Part shown: in pieces, positions 56,453 to 64,000 of the stretch | How positions within the stretch are numbered: position 1 is the stretch's first letter | Layout of the letters: every line of letters begins with the position of its first letter | DNA from: Parabacteroides sp. AM08-6 | GTDB lineage: Bacteria; Bacteroidota; Bacteroidia; Bacteroidales; Tannerellaceae | Assembly (NCBI RefSeq): GCF_003473295.1 | Contig: NZ_QRMP01000005.1 | Span: forward strand, 1-64,000 | Direction: 5' to 3' | DNA: 64,000 bases | Program-made: the position numbers and the translations under genes | Notes under the pieces: generated by a model | What the model was told of the DNA's origin: nothing | The model's database searches: none | Seen by the model: the letters and a program-made list of their open reading frames with translations, nothing else

Positions 56453-56659
56453 TTATTTCTCGTAACTTTGTATATACTTAGGATGTACCGCATCTTTTCC
56501 CAATACCAGACAAAGCCCTATAACGAAGCTGACGCCCCAGTTGATAAGCTGTCCGCTACCCAGCGGATGACCAAACAAAAGGGTGATACCTCCTACGCCT
56601 CTGAGCAGTCCTACTACAATCATCAGGACTGATGCGAATGATAACCAATACTTTTTCAT
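56453..56659 (-). CDS. Small membrane protein between proB and proA, 68 aa
   Basis: The 68-aa product has two hydrophobic helices (about residues 5-22, [18 protein letters not shown], and 38-55, [17 protein letters not shown]) and a soluble, charged C-terminus ([14 protein letters not shown]). It lies 18 bases after proB and 2 bases before proA, so it is surely co-transcribed. I do not recognise a family. It is not needed for the known proline pathway; a role in membrane association or osmotic response is only speculation. Confidence 0.7.
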   Translation of the reverse strand: MKKYWLSFASVLMIVVGLLRGVGGITLLFGHPLGSGQLINWGVSFVIGLCLVLGKDAVHPKYIQSYEK

Positions 56660-56677
56660 ACTCTTTTTTCTTATAGA

Positions 56678-57751
56678 TTAATCCAGATACAAATAATCGT
56701 AATGTATCAACGGTTTCTTATCCCGGCTACCGATAAGTGAACGGGCTTTCGTACTGTCGTAACCCACGCAGCCGACACCTAACTGGACACCTGCCTCATT
56801 GATAATCTTGACAATGTCGTCTTTCTCGAAGTCGCCTACAATCCGGGTCACGCCGACCAACAGGATACTGGTTGCCTTCGGTGCCAGCAAAGCTTCTTCC
56901 GCTCCCCGGTTGATATGTATCTCTCCTTTGGCAAAGCCTTCGGAGTGGGCAATCCACTTCTTGACACTGCTGACAGGTTTGTCGGAAGGAATGAAACGCG
57001 TACAGACGGTTTGGCTGTCCTTCGCAAGCAAGTCCACAAGAATGTTGTCTTTCTTGCCGTTGGCGATGATAACCGTGATACCTTCGTCCGCCACTTTTTG
57101 GGCAATGCTGCATTTGGTCAGCATACCGCCGCGACCGAAAGAGGATTTGCTGGTTTGCACATATTCCGACAAATCTTCTTTACCTCCGTTTATCTCACGG
57201 ATGACGACAGAGGAGGCATCGGAAGGATTACCGTTGTATATCCCGTCGATATTGCTCAGGATAATGAGGGCATCCATCCCCATCATTGTGGCGATGAGGC
57301 CGGATAGCTCGTCGTTGTCCGTGAACATTAATTCTGTAACCGATATTGTATCGTTTTCGTTCACGATAGGGATGACTTTATTTTCGAGCATCACCTCCAT
57401 GCAATGTTTCTGGTTCAGATAATGTGTACGGCTGCCGAAGTTCTCCTTGGTGGTAAGAATCTGACCGCAAGTCATGCCATGTTCGCGAAACAACTCGTAA
57501 TAGCGGTTTATCAGCTTGGCTTGTCCGACAGCGGAATAAAGCTGACGGGCGGAAACGGAGTCCAGCTTCCGTCCGGCTTTTATCTCGCTCCGTCCCGAAG
57601 CGACTGCTCCGGAGGATATTAGGACAACTTCCACACCTTTACGGTGCAGTTCGGCCACTTGGTCCACCAGGGCAGACATCCGGGTAATATCCAACGTGCC
57701 ATCCTTGCGGGTGAGCACGTTGCTGCCTATTTTAACGGCGATGCGTTTCAT
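56678..57751 (-). CDS. proB: Glutamate 5-kinase
   Basis: ProB phosphorylates glutamate, the feedback-controlled first step of proline synthesis. The 357-aa product has the amino acid kinase domain ([31 protein letters not shown], the ENDTISV and GRGGMLTK motifs) and a C-terminal PUA domain (residues about 275-355), so it is the long form. It overlaps the upstream AMP-binding ligase gene by 4 bases (ATGA). Confidence 0.95.
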   Translation of the reverse strand: MKRIAVKIGSNVLTRKDGTLDITRMSALVDQVAELHRKGVEVVLISSGAVASGRSEIKAGRKLDSVSARQLYSAVGQAKLINRYYELFREHGMTCGQILTTKENFGSRTHYLNQKHCMEVMLENKVIPIVNENDTISVTELMFTDNDELSGLIATMMGMDALIILSNIDGIYNGNPSDASSVVIREINGGKEDLSEYVQTSKSSFGRGGMLTKCSIAQKVADEGITVIIANGKKDNILVDLLAKDSQTVCTRFIPSDKPVSSVKKWIAHSEGFAKGEIHINRGAEEALLAPKATSILLVGVTRIVGDFEKDDIVKIINEAGVQLGVGCVGYDSTKARSLIGSRDKKPLIHYDYLYLD

Positions 57752-59403
57752 TTTTTGTCTTTATCTCTAATCTCGACCCTGCGTATCTTACCGCTGATAG
57801 TCTTAGGCAATTCGTCTACAAACTCTACGACACGCGGATATTTATACGGGGCTGTAACCTTCTTTACGTGGTCTTGTAATTCCTTGATTAACTGGTCGCC
57901 GGCTTTGTCTTTATAATCCTTTGCCAACACGATAGTGGCTTTTACCACTTGACCGCGGATTTCATCGGGAACGCCGGTGATGGCACATTCCACGACTGCC
58001 GGGTGAGTCATCAAGGCACTTTCCACCTCGAACGGGCCGATACGGTAACCGGAACTTTTTATCACATCGTCGGCACGGCCTACGAACCAGAGATAACCGT
58101 CCTCATCGCGCCAAGCTACATCGCCGGTATAATAAATACCATCGTGCCAGGCTTCGTTTGTGAGTTCGGCGTCGCGATAATATTCCTTGAAAAGACCAAT
58201 CGGCTTACCACCGGTCGTACGGACAACGATTTGTCCCTGTTCACCGTCTTCCGCACGGCTTCCGTCCGGACGCAACAAATCTACTTCGTATTGCGGATTG
58301 GGAACTCCCATTGAACCGGGCTTCGGTTCCATCCACGGGAAAGTAGCGACAGTCAATGTCGTTTCGGTCTGCCCGAAACCTTCCATCAGTTTGATGCCGG
58401 TTAGTTTATAGAATGTATCGAATACGGCTGGATTTAGAGCTTCGCCGGCTATCGTACAGTATTTGAGTGACGATAGGTCATATTTCGTCAAATCTTCACG
58501 TATCAGAAAACGGAAGATAGTAGGAGGTGCACAGAGCGAAGTGATGCGATAATCCTGTATCATCTGCAGCATGGCAGCCGGGGTGAATTTCTCATGGTCG
58601 TACACAAACACGGTTGCTCCGGCAATCCATTGTCCGTACAGTTTTCCCCATACGGCTTTTCCCCAACCTGTATCGGCAATTGTCAGGTGCAGACTATCCT
58701 CGTTCAGATTGTGCCAGAAGCTGCCGGTCACGATATGTCCCAACGGATAAGTGAAGTCGTGTGCTACCATCTTCGGGTTGCCGGTGGTCCCGGAAGTGAA
58801 ATACATCAACGAAATATCGTCGTTGTTGTTTGGATGTTGCGGACGTACAAAAGGAGCTGCGTTTTGAATACCTTTGTGGAAATCCTCGAAACCTTCTGGT
58901 ATTTCGGGACCGACCGAAACAACTGTTTTCACTGTCGGAGACTCAGGCAATGCGTCGATGATATGTTTCGTTATCACTTCTTCTCCGGCACAAACAATCA
59001 TCTTGATATCGGCTGCGTTGGCACGATACACAATATCTTTCTTTGTCAGCAGGTGAGTGGCCGGAATAACTACCGCACCTAATTTGTGTAACGCAATGAT
59101 GGAGAACCAGAACTCGTAGCGTCGTTTTAATATCAGCATCACCATGTCGCCATGCCCGATACCCAACGACTGGAAATAGGCAGCCGTCTGGTCTGTATAT
59201 TTTTTCAACTCGGCAAAGGTGAAATCGATGTGTTCACCCTGGTCGTTAGTCCAGCATAACGCTTTTTTATCAGGCTCTTCTTCAGCCCATGCATCTACTA
59301 CGTCGTATCCGAAGTTGAAGTTCTCCGGGACTTTTATCTTGAAATTCTGTATAAAATCTTCCTGCGACTCAAAGGTCGTCTTCTCTACGAATCTTTCTAA
59401 CAT
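57748..59403 (-). CDS. AMP-dependent acyl-CoA synthetase
   Basis: The 551-aa product belongs to the acetyl/medium-chain acyl-CoA synthetase group. It has [17 protein letters not shown] (phosphate-binding loop), [42 protein letters not shown] and the C-terminal [10 protein letters not shown] with the catalytic, acetylatable Lys. A benzoate or phenylacetate ligase is less likely from the motifs. The substrate is not certain. It is followed by proB with a 4-base overlap and preceded by a cupin-HTH regulator, which probably controls it. Confidence 0.88.
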   Translation of the reverse strand: MLERFVEKTTFESQEDFIQNFKIKVPENFNFGYDVVDAWAEEEPDKKALCWTNDQGEHIDFTFAELKKYTDQTAAYFQSLGIGHGDMVMLILKRRYEFWFSIIALHKLGAVVIPATHLLTKKDIVYRANAADIKMIVCAGEEVITKHIIDALPESPTVKTVVSVGPEIPEGFEDFHKGIQNAAPFVRPQHPNNNDDISLMYFTSGTTGNPKMVAHDFTYPLGHIVTGSFWHNLNEDSLHLTIADTGWGKAVWGKLYGQWIAGATVFVYDHEKFTPAAMLQMIQDYRITSLCAPPTIFRFLIREDLTKYDLSSLKYCTIAGEALNPAVFDTFYKLTGIKLMEGFGQTETTLTVATFPWMEPKPGSMGVPNPQYEVDLLRPDGSRAEDGEQGQIVVRTTGGKPIGLFKEYYRDAELTNEAWHDGIYYTGDVAWRDEDGYLWFVGRADDVIKSSGYRIGPFEVESALMTHPAVVECAITGVPDEIRGQVVKATIVLAKDYKDKAGDQLIKELQDHVKKVTAPYKYPRVVEFVDELPKTISGKIRRVEIRDKDKK

Positions 59404-59425
59404 GTTGGTAGAATTTTGAATAAAA

Positions 59426-59980
59426 TCACAAAATGATGGCAAGGAAACTAACTTTTTCTCCGTCGAGTGCCTTCATGCCGTGTGGCAGTTCGGAATTGAA
59501 ATAGATGCTGTCTCCCTCTTCTAATATCAGCTCTTTATTATTGATTTGTAAGAGCAAACGCCCTTTCAGTACCATGTTGTACTCTTGTCCGGGATGCGAG
59601 TTCAGGTAAATCGGCGTTCCTTCCGGAGTCGGGTGGACGGTCACCATAAACGGGTCTGCCTTACGTGCGGCAAAACCGGCGGCCAGCGACTGGTATTTAT
59701 ATGCTTTTGTACGTTCCACGGCAACCCCTTTTCCTTTACGGGTGATGAAATAGGTACTCATCTTTGGTTCGTCGCCGAACATCAGAGTAGTCAGTTCTAC
59801 ACCATAAGCCTGTGAAATCTGATGTAACACACTTACCGAAATATCTACCGTACCGCTTTCGAGCTCTAAATATTGCTCCGGGGTCAGATTGCAAACCCTA
59901 GCCATTTCCTCGGGTGTGATTTCCAAAGCATCCCGAAGTCCGGCCAGACGTTCTGCGATTTGTTTTATCTGTTCGTTCAT
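59426..59980 (-). CDS. XRE-type regulator with C-terminal cupin sensor
   Basis: The 184-aa product has an N-terminal helix-turn-helix of the XRE type (about residues 8-62, [32 protein letters not shown]) and a C-terminal cupin_2 domain ([32 protein letters not shown], then [16 protein letters not shown]). Such regulators often sit beside acyl-CoA synthetase genes, as here (22-base gap). The likely ligand is a small carboxylate or its CoA ester. Possible operators are the TTTCGTWATC motifs upstream. Confidence 0.9.
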   Translation of the reverse strand: MNEQIKQIAERLAGLRDALEITPEEMARVCNLTPEQYLELESGTVDISVSVLHQISQAYGVELTTLMFGDEPKMSTYFITRKGKGVAVERTKAYKYQSLAAGFAARKADPFMVTVHPTPEGTPIYLNSHPGQEYNMVLKGRLLLQINNKELILEEGDSIYFNSELPHGMKALDGEKVSFLAIIL

Positions 59981-60291
59981 CTCCGTTGATTATTATGTTT
60001 ATGATGCGTCAAAGATAGGAATAAAAAGCAAAAAGATTACGAAAAGAGGGATAGAATGTTATTTCGTTATCATTATAGCCTGCATCCGGTATAAATTGTT
60101 TCGTTATCCCCATTGTTGTTTGTAAGTGGACTTTTCCCCCATCCCGGCAAATTGACAGGATGCTCTCTATTTTGGAGTTTCCCTATCGAATTGATATGTT
60201 AAAAAGAGTTACATGTGCGGGTAATTTATTTTACCCGCCATACTAATCCCATTTAGTTGCCTTACTAATGACATTTTGATATTCGTATGAA
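59981..60291. other. Intergenic region with regulator sites and repeat copy B
   Basis: This 311-base region has no gene. It holds a -7-like box for the cupin-HTH gene (complement of 60010-60017), three TTTCGTWATC-like motifs (60035-60044 inverted, 60062-60071, 60099-60108) and the repeat copy B at 60151-60281, which ends 10 bases before the rhamnosidase stop codon. Confidence 0.6.
60151..60281 (+). repeat. Dispersed 131-base repeat, copy B
   Basis: This copy is the same length as copy A at 32119-32249 and aligns without gaps. Here the internal hairpin is perfect: GCGGGTAA (60217-60224) pairs with TTACCCGC (60231-60238) around TTTATT. It lies just past the 3' end of the rhamnosidase gene, in the opposite orientation relative to its neighbour than copy A, so it is not a gene-specific terminator. 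Confidence 0.85.
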
Positions 60292-62469
60292 TTACATATT
60301 AAATTCATATTTCTTCGCTTTTTTCAACACTAACGGTTTCTTACCTTTGGGCACATAGAGTCTTACAGTACAACCGGCAGGGATTTCTATCGTGGAAACT
60401 CCCTCTTTTTTCAGGTCAAGAACAATAAAGCCTTCTTTCACAGGGATGCGGCCACGTGCATAACCCAAGTGCAGCAAGTCCGGGCGCAGGGTGTATTCGT
60501 TTGTCTGTACGTCCGATTGTGTGAAACCGAAAATTCCATGAAGGGTCAATAGGATAGGAGGTGTACCGTTTGCCCCGTGGCAGAGACTCAGCCCGAAAGG
60601 ACGTCCGTAGAAAGAGTTTTGTTTTGCAACGGATGCGCCGAGTGAAAAATTTTCAGGGAAACGGGTGTGCCCTTGAGCCAACCAATCACCCCAAACTTCG
60701 CTTAGCAGTGCGTATAATTCGCCGATGCGTCCTGTTTTCGCGTATGCCAGGCACTCGTAACCTTTCTCATAACTGATATTCTTCTTGTAATAAGATATGG
60801 AAGGAATGACTTCCGTATATAATTGGTCGTAGTATTTTTCCTGATAAAGCCCTGTCAGCACTCCCCAATACTGGGCGTGATGGGAGATACGCGTGTCTTT
60901 CTCTCCGTTTAGCCTATAACCGTTGATGAAGGCTTTCCGTTCTTCATCCCAGAAGTGGGCAACGATGTTTTTTCCCAATAATTGTGCTTTCTGTTCATAA
61001 TGACGGGCCAACGAATTGTCTTTCCAAAGTCGGGAGAAGTAGGCTGCTATCCGGAAGTTTTCATAGAGCATCATTTGCGGATAAGTGGCTACACCGTAGT
61101 CGTCGGGACCTAAATCGCGTGACCATCCGGGAATGAAGCCACTCGAAGACGGTGTGGCAACAAGGAATCCGCGTTCATCTTGCGCCGTTTCATAGAGAGC
61201 CATTTGTTGCAGCACCCGCTCCTTGAACATGTTCAGAGTCGTGAGGTCGCCATAGCGCAGATAGTCCTGTTTCAATCCGATAAAGGCATGTAGGGGATAG
61301 TCCACAATACCCCAGTCGGATGTTTGGGGATTGGCAGGCATCAAGGCGATGGATATTCCATTTCGTGCCGTTTGACGGTCGCCGAATACATAATCTCCCC
61401 CTAAGGCACTGATGATGGCATCCATGGACCAAGGCAGATAGTCGCGTTTCACACCGTCGAGATAGAAATTGTGCATAGATGTATGCAAGGTTGCCACACC
61501 GGTATTCCAGAGGGCGTTTAGGCGACTGTCATCACTCTCGAACTGCATCAGCCGGTTCACCGGATATAGCCGGGTGTCGAACCGGATTGCGCTCAAAGTA
61601 CAGTCGTCGTTGCATGAAAGAGCAATATAGCGTAAAGCGCGTTCGGGCAATGTGATACGTTGCTGGTTGCTTCCGTTTAGTAGGAACGGTTCAATCGGCC
61701 TTTGTTCGAAAAGCGATTGGTCGGCGTTCAAAGCCTCTTCAGGTGATTCACCCACGCGTGCTTCCAGCGAGCCGTTTCCGGAAGCGATGAATGTTACAGT
61801 TCCGATCTCTAACTCGTGGAAATCAATAAGTATACAACCGTTTTTGCCGATTTTTACTGTTGCTTTGTCGCTGCTATCTGCATTTTGCACGGGTATAAAC
61901 CGATGAGGCTCTATGGAAATGACTTCATCTTGGTCTTCATCCGGATGCAAACCGGCAATATTGTATCGTGCATCTGTTTCAGGCAGTGTCCAGCTATTAC
62001 CATCGAGGCTGACTTGCCAATCTGCGTTTTCTTCCACGCCATCGCCCTCTACTATCAAAGCAGGCAGATGTCGATTGGTCTGCACATCAAAGAGCAACGT
62101 ATGCTTACCCGCAGTCAGGTTATATCTGTCGGTTTCCGGGGAGAGTGCTTTTCCGTCAAGTGTAAGACGTATGATACCTTTTCCTTGCCAGTGAATTTCA
62201 GTATCTTTCTCCAACTTTATTTTTTTACGGAAATAAGTTCGTTCCTCTGCCTGAGTAAATTTTCCGGGATAACCCACGTTTACACAGCGTGCAGCTGACT
62301 TTTCCTGTTGTATGCGTTGCAGATGTGCCGCCAATTGACCGGGATACCAGAGGTAAGAACTGCGGGAACGGACATCAGTAGGGTTACTAACGGCTGTTTT
62401 TTCTTTTCCCATTGTAAAAGCGGATAACAGCAGAAGAGGAATAAATACTAATAATAGTCTGGTTCTCAT
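60292..62469 (-). CDS. GH78-type alpha-L-rhamnosidase
   Basis: The 725-aa product has a signal peptide (to about residue 21), an N-terminal beta region (carbohydrate-binding-like, about 80-290) and an (alpha/alpha)6 barrel beginning near residue 320 with NALWNTGVATLHTSMHNFYLDGVKRDYLPWSMD, the signature seen in GH78 rhamnosidases and related enzymes, followed by a C-terminal beta domain ending LVLKKAKKYEFNM. It probably cleaves rhamnose from plant or bacterial glycans outside the inner membrane. No SusC/SusD pair is near, so it is an isolated enzyme. Confidence 0.82.
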   Translation of the reverse strand: MRTRLLLVFIPLLLLSAFTMGKEKTAVSNPTDVRSRSSYLWYPGQLAAHLQRIQQEKSAARCVNVGYPGKFTQAEERTYFRKKIKLEKDTEIHWQGKGIIRLTLDGKALSPETDRYNLTAGKHTLLFDVQTNRHLPALIVEGDGVEENADWQVSLDGNSWTLPETDARYNIAGLHPDEDQDEVISIEPHRFIPVQNADSSDKATVKIGKNGCILIDFHELEIGTVTFIASGNGSLEARVGESPEEALNADQSLFEQRPIEPFLLNGSNQQRITLPERALRYIALSCNDDCTLSAIRFDTRLYPVNRLMQFESDDSRLNALWNTGVATLHTSMHNFYLDGVKRDYLPWSMDAIISALGGDYVFGDRQTARNGISIALMPANPQTSDWGIVDYPLHAFIGLKQDYLRYGDLTTLNMFKERVLQQMALYETAQDERGFLVATPSSSGFIPGWSRDLGPDDYGVATYPQMMLYENFRIAAYFSRLWKDNSLARHYEQKAQLLGKNIVAHFWDEERKAFINGYRLNGEKDTRISHHAQYWGVLTGLYQEKYYDQLYTEVIPSISYYKKNISYEKGYECLAYAKTGRIGELYALLSEVWGDWLAQGHTRFPENFSLGASVAKQNSFYGRPFGLSLCHGANGTPPILLTLHGIFGFTQSDVQTNEYTLRPDLLHLGYARGRIPVKEGFIVLDLKKEGVSTIEIPAGCTVRLYVPKGKKPLVLKKAKKYEFNM

Positions 62470-62690
62470 AATTTTATAGAGTTGTAAGTAGATGTTTTTA
62501 TATATAATAAAAGAACAGTATGCTGTTATTATAATTTCACAAAGGAGATAAAAAGTTTTATTTATTCCAATCTCCTGTATTACATTTTGTGTTTCTTTAA
62601 CTCTGTATGATTTCCGCTCCTGTTAATGTGATGATTGAAAAAAATATGCACGGATGTTGAAAATCCATCCTTTCTTTTCAACTAAATACA

Positions 62691-62698
62691 TACATTTG
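62691..62698 (+). promoter_or_regulatory. Possible -7 element for mscL
   Basis: TACATTTG matches the -7 consensus 26 bases before the mscL ATG. At the -33 position the sequence is T-rich (CTTTC) but not an exact TTTG. Confidence 0.45.
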
Positions 62699-62724
62699 CA
62701 GTTATTATATAAAAAAAGATAGTT

Positions 62725-63153
62725 ATGGGGAATATTCTACAGGAATTTAAGAAGTTTGCCATGCGCGGAAACGTGATAGACATGGCTGTCGGTATCATTA
62801 TCGGTGCCGCATTTGGTAAGATTGTCACTTCTGTCGTGGCAGATATCATTATGCCGGCCGTAGGCTTGCTGGTAGGTGGAGTAAACTTTACCGATTTGAA
62901 AATTGTATTGAAACATGCCGTAATGGAGGGAGACAAGGTGATTACTCCGGCTGTTTCCATTAATTATGGTAATTTTATACAAGTGACTTTCGATTTCATC
63001 ATTGTCGCTTTTGCCGTATTCCTGCTTGTCAAGGCTGTAAACTCGCTCACAAAGAAAAAGGAAGAAGCTCCCGCTGCCCCGGCTCCTCCTCCTGCCGATG
63101 TACAATTGTTGACCGAAATTCGCGATTTGTTGAAGGCGAAAGAAACGGAATAA
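62725..63153 (+). CDS. mscL: Large-conductance mechanosensitive channel
   Basis: MscL opens under membrane tension and releases solutes on hypo-osmotic shock. The 142-aa product has the N-terminal amphipathic helix ([29 protein letters not shown]), TM1 with the gate residues, a periplasmic loop, TM2 ([16 protein letters not shown]) and the cytoplasmic helix ending [13 protein letters not shown], preceded by a short Pro/Ala linker. It is convergent with the AI-2E family gene. Confidence 0.96.
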   Translation: MGNILQEFKKFAMRGNVIDMAVGIIIGAAFGKIVTSVVADIIMPAVGLLVGGVNFTDLKIVLKHAVMEGDKVITPAVSINYGNFIQVTFDFIIVAFAVFLLVKAVNSLTKKKEEAPAAPAPPPADVQLLTEIRDLLKAKETE

Positions 63154-63161
63154 TACATGGA

Positions 63162-63183
63162 AAGCGGATAGGAATATCCGCTT
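63162..63183. terminator. Hairpin between mscL and the convergent permease gene
   Basis: AAGCGGATA (63162-63170) pairs perfectly with TATCCGCTT (63175-63183) around GGAA. No clear T-run follows on the plus strand, so it is a weak terminator candidate; its right end overlaps the last bases of the permease gene. Confidence 0.5.
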
Positions 63184-64000
63184 ACTCTTTATCTAAAAGC
63201 TTATCTTTGAAAATTTTAAAACATAGGATAAAGATGGAAATCAGAAGTGGGCCGAAAATAATTCCCATAAAACCGAAAAGGGAGAGGCCGATGATGACCC
63301 CGAATATTGTGATGAGCGGATGTATATCCGCCATTTTCTTTTGCAGGATGAAACGTATCAGGTTGTCTATATTCGTGATGACAATGAGTGCATAGGCCGT
63401 TAATCCGATGGCATTTACCCAATCACCGGTCAAGGCCATATAGAGTGCCAGCGGTAGCCATACCAAAGCGGTTCCGACAACCGGTATGATAGTGGCGAAA
63501 CATGTCAGGAAGCCGAAAAGAAAAGGGCTGGGAACGTTGAATATCCAGTATCCCAACAAGGCGATTAGTCCCTGTATGATGGCGAGTAGCGGAATACCGA
63601 GGGCATTGGAGGTGACAATCATATTGATTTCCTTCAACACATGTTTTTTATTCTCTTCGCTGAACGGTAAAATACTATAAACGTATCTTTCCATTTTACT
63701 TCCTCCTATCAGCATAAAATAAAGAATCAGTATCAATACCACTACATTGATGGCGAAACCGCTGATGCCGCCCATAAGTGCTTGGCCTATCTTCGGCAGG
63801 ATGGAGACGACAGACATGATATTGGAGGTATCCAATACGTCGTACCCGGTACGTTGCTCAATCAGGTGGGCTATATGTTCGATTGATTTTACCAGAATGG
63901 TCGGGTCCAAGTTTATGTTTTGCAGTTTACTGACAAAGAGCCAGACTGCCAGTGATAAGGGTATCAGGAAGCATAAGATTGTTTCGAGCAACAGCAGGAT
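63182..64000 (-). CDS. AI-2E transporter (PerM) family membrane protein, partial
   Basis: The frame is open to the window end, so the N-terminus is missing; about 270 residues are present. They hold at least five hydrophobic helices and the family pattern PFLFGFLTCFATIIPVVGTALVWLPLALYMALTG and NIDNLIRFILQKKMADIHPLITIFGVIIGLSLFGFMGIIFGPLLIS. Some members export quorum-sensing signals or act as Na+/H+ antiporters; the role here is not known. Confidence 0.88.
   Translation of the reverse strand: MLLLLETILCFLIPLSLAVWLFVSKLQNINLDPTILVKSIEHIAHLIEQRTGYDVLDTSNIMSVVSILPKIGQALMGGISGFAINVVVLILILYFMLIGGSKMERYVYSILPFSEENKKHVLKEINMIVTSNALGIPLLAIIQGLIALLGYWIFNVPSPFLFGFLTCFATIIPVVGTALVWLPLALYMALTGDWVNAIGLTAYALIVITNIDNLIRFILQKKMADIHPLITIFGVIIGLSLFGFMGIIFGPLLISIFILCFKIFKDKLLDKE

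Noticed and set aside
60292..62469. Polysaccharide utilisation locus around the rhamnosidase
   Set aside because: No SusC/SusD pair, sulfatase or further glycan enzyme is adjacent; the gene stands alone.

Overview
The window looks like a chromosomal segment of a Bacteroidales bacterium, most likely Parabacteroides or a close relative. The evidence is the rpsU-xerC-hpf-tRNA-tuf-tRNA(Trp)-secE-nusG-rplKAJL-rpoBC order, promoters of the Bacteroidetes type (TTTG at -33 and TAnnTTTG at -7, separated by about 19 bases), tRNA genes without an encoded CCA end, FecI/FecR/TonB-receptor signalling, DUF4249 and DUF3467 proteins, the carbamoyltransferase type used in Bacteroidetes arginine synthesis, and a two-CBM20 4-alpha-glucanotransferase. 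The genus is inference.

Layout. 1-16.1 kb is the information-processing core: mtnA, rpsU, a Xer recombinase, hpf, four tRNA genes, tuf, tRNA-Trp, secE, nusG, rplK/A/J/L, rpoB and rpoC, with clear terminators after hpf, tuf, rplL and rpoC. 16.1-20.4 kb is an accessory interval between rpoC and a DUF3467 gene. It holds a secreted exo/endonuclease-phosphatase-fold protein, an AraC regulator, an orphan promoter and leader with AraC-like direct repeats, a retropepsin-like lipoprotein and a decayed IS110 transposase. 20.4-30.7 kb is envelope related: a 56-aa membrane protein, PlsC, Wzi-like protein, an alpha/beta hydrolase, and a cell-surface signalling operon (ECF sigma factor, DUF5036-like lipoprotein, FecR, STN-type TonB receptor, DUF4249 lipoprotein). 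30.9-43.2 kb holds a secreted phosphodiesterase, rpsF-rpsR-rplI, an amidase with an MCE protein, dnaA, the B12-dependent ribonucleotide reductase and malQ. 43.3-51.6 kb holds a bactofilin, folB, a monomeric [FeFe] hydrogenase, a secreted unknown, an overlapping operon (mtaB, LpxL-like acyltransferase, GT2) and a fatty acyl-CoA ligase. 51.8-64 kb holds a very acidic small lipoprotein, a TonB receptor, arginine and proline synthesis genes (argF', proA, a small membrane protein, proB) followed on the same strand by an AMP-binding ligase and its cupin-HTH regulator, a GH78-type rhamnosidase, mscL and a truncated AI-2E family permease.

No single large new system stands out. The observations most worth following are in intergenic DNA. 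They are four contiguous 22-base palindrome-like units (49727-49814), a 131-base repeat present twice at about 88% identity (32119-32249 and 60151-60281), and an AraC-type direct-repeat operator in front of a promoter whose transcript has no reading frame and soon ends in a terminator (17966-18201). The rpoBC region also carries noteworthy RNA hairpins, and there are several small unrecognised proteins. All identifications come from reading the sequence; no database search was run.
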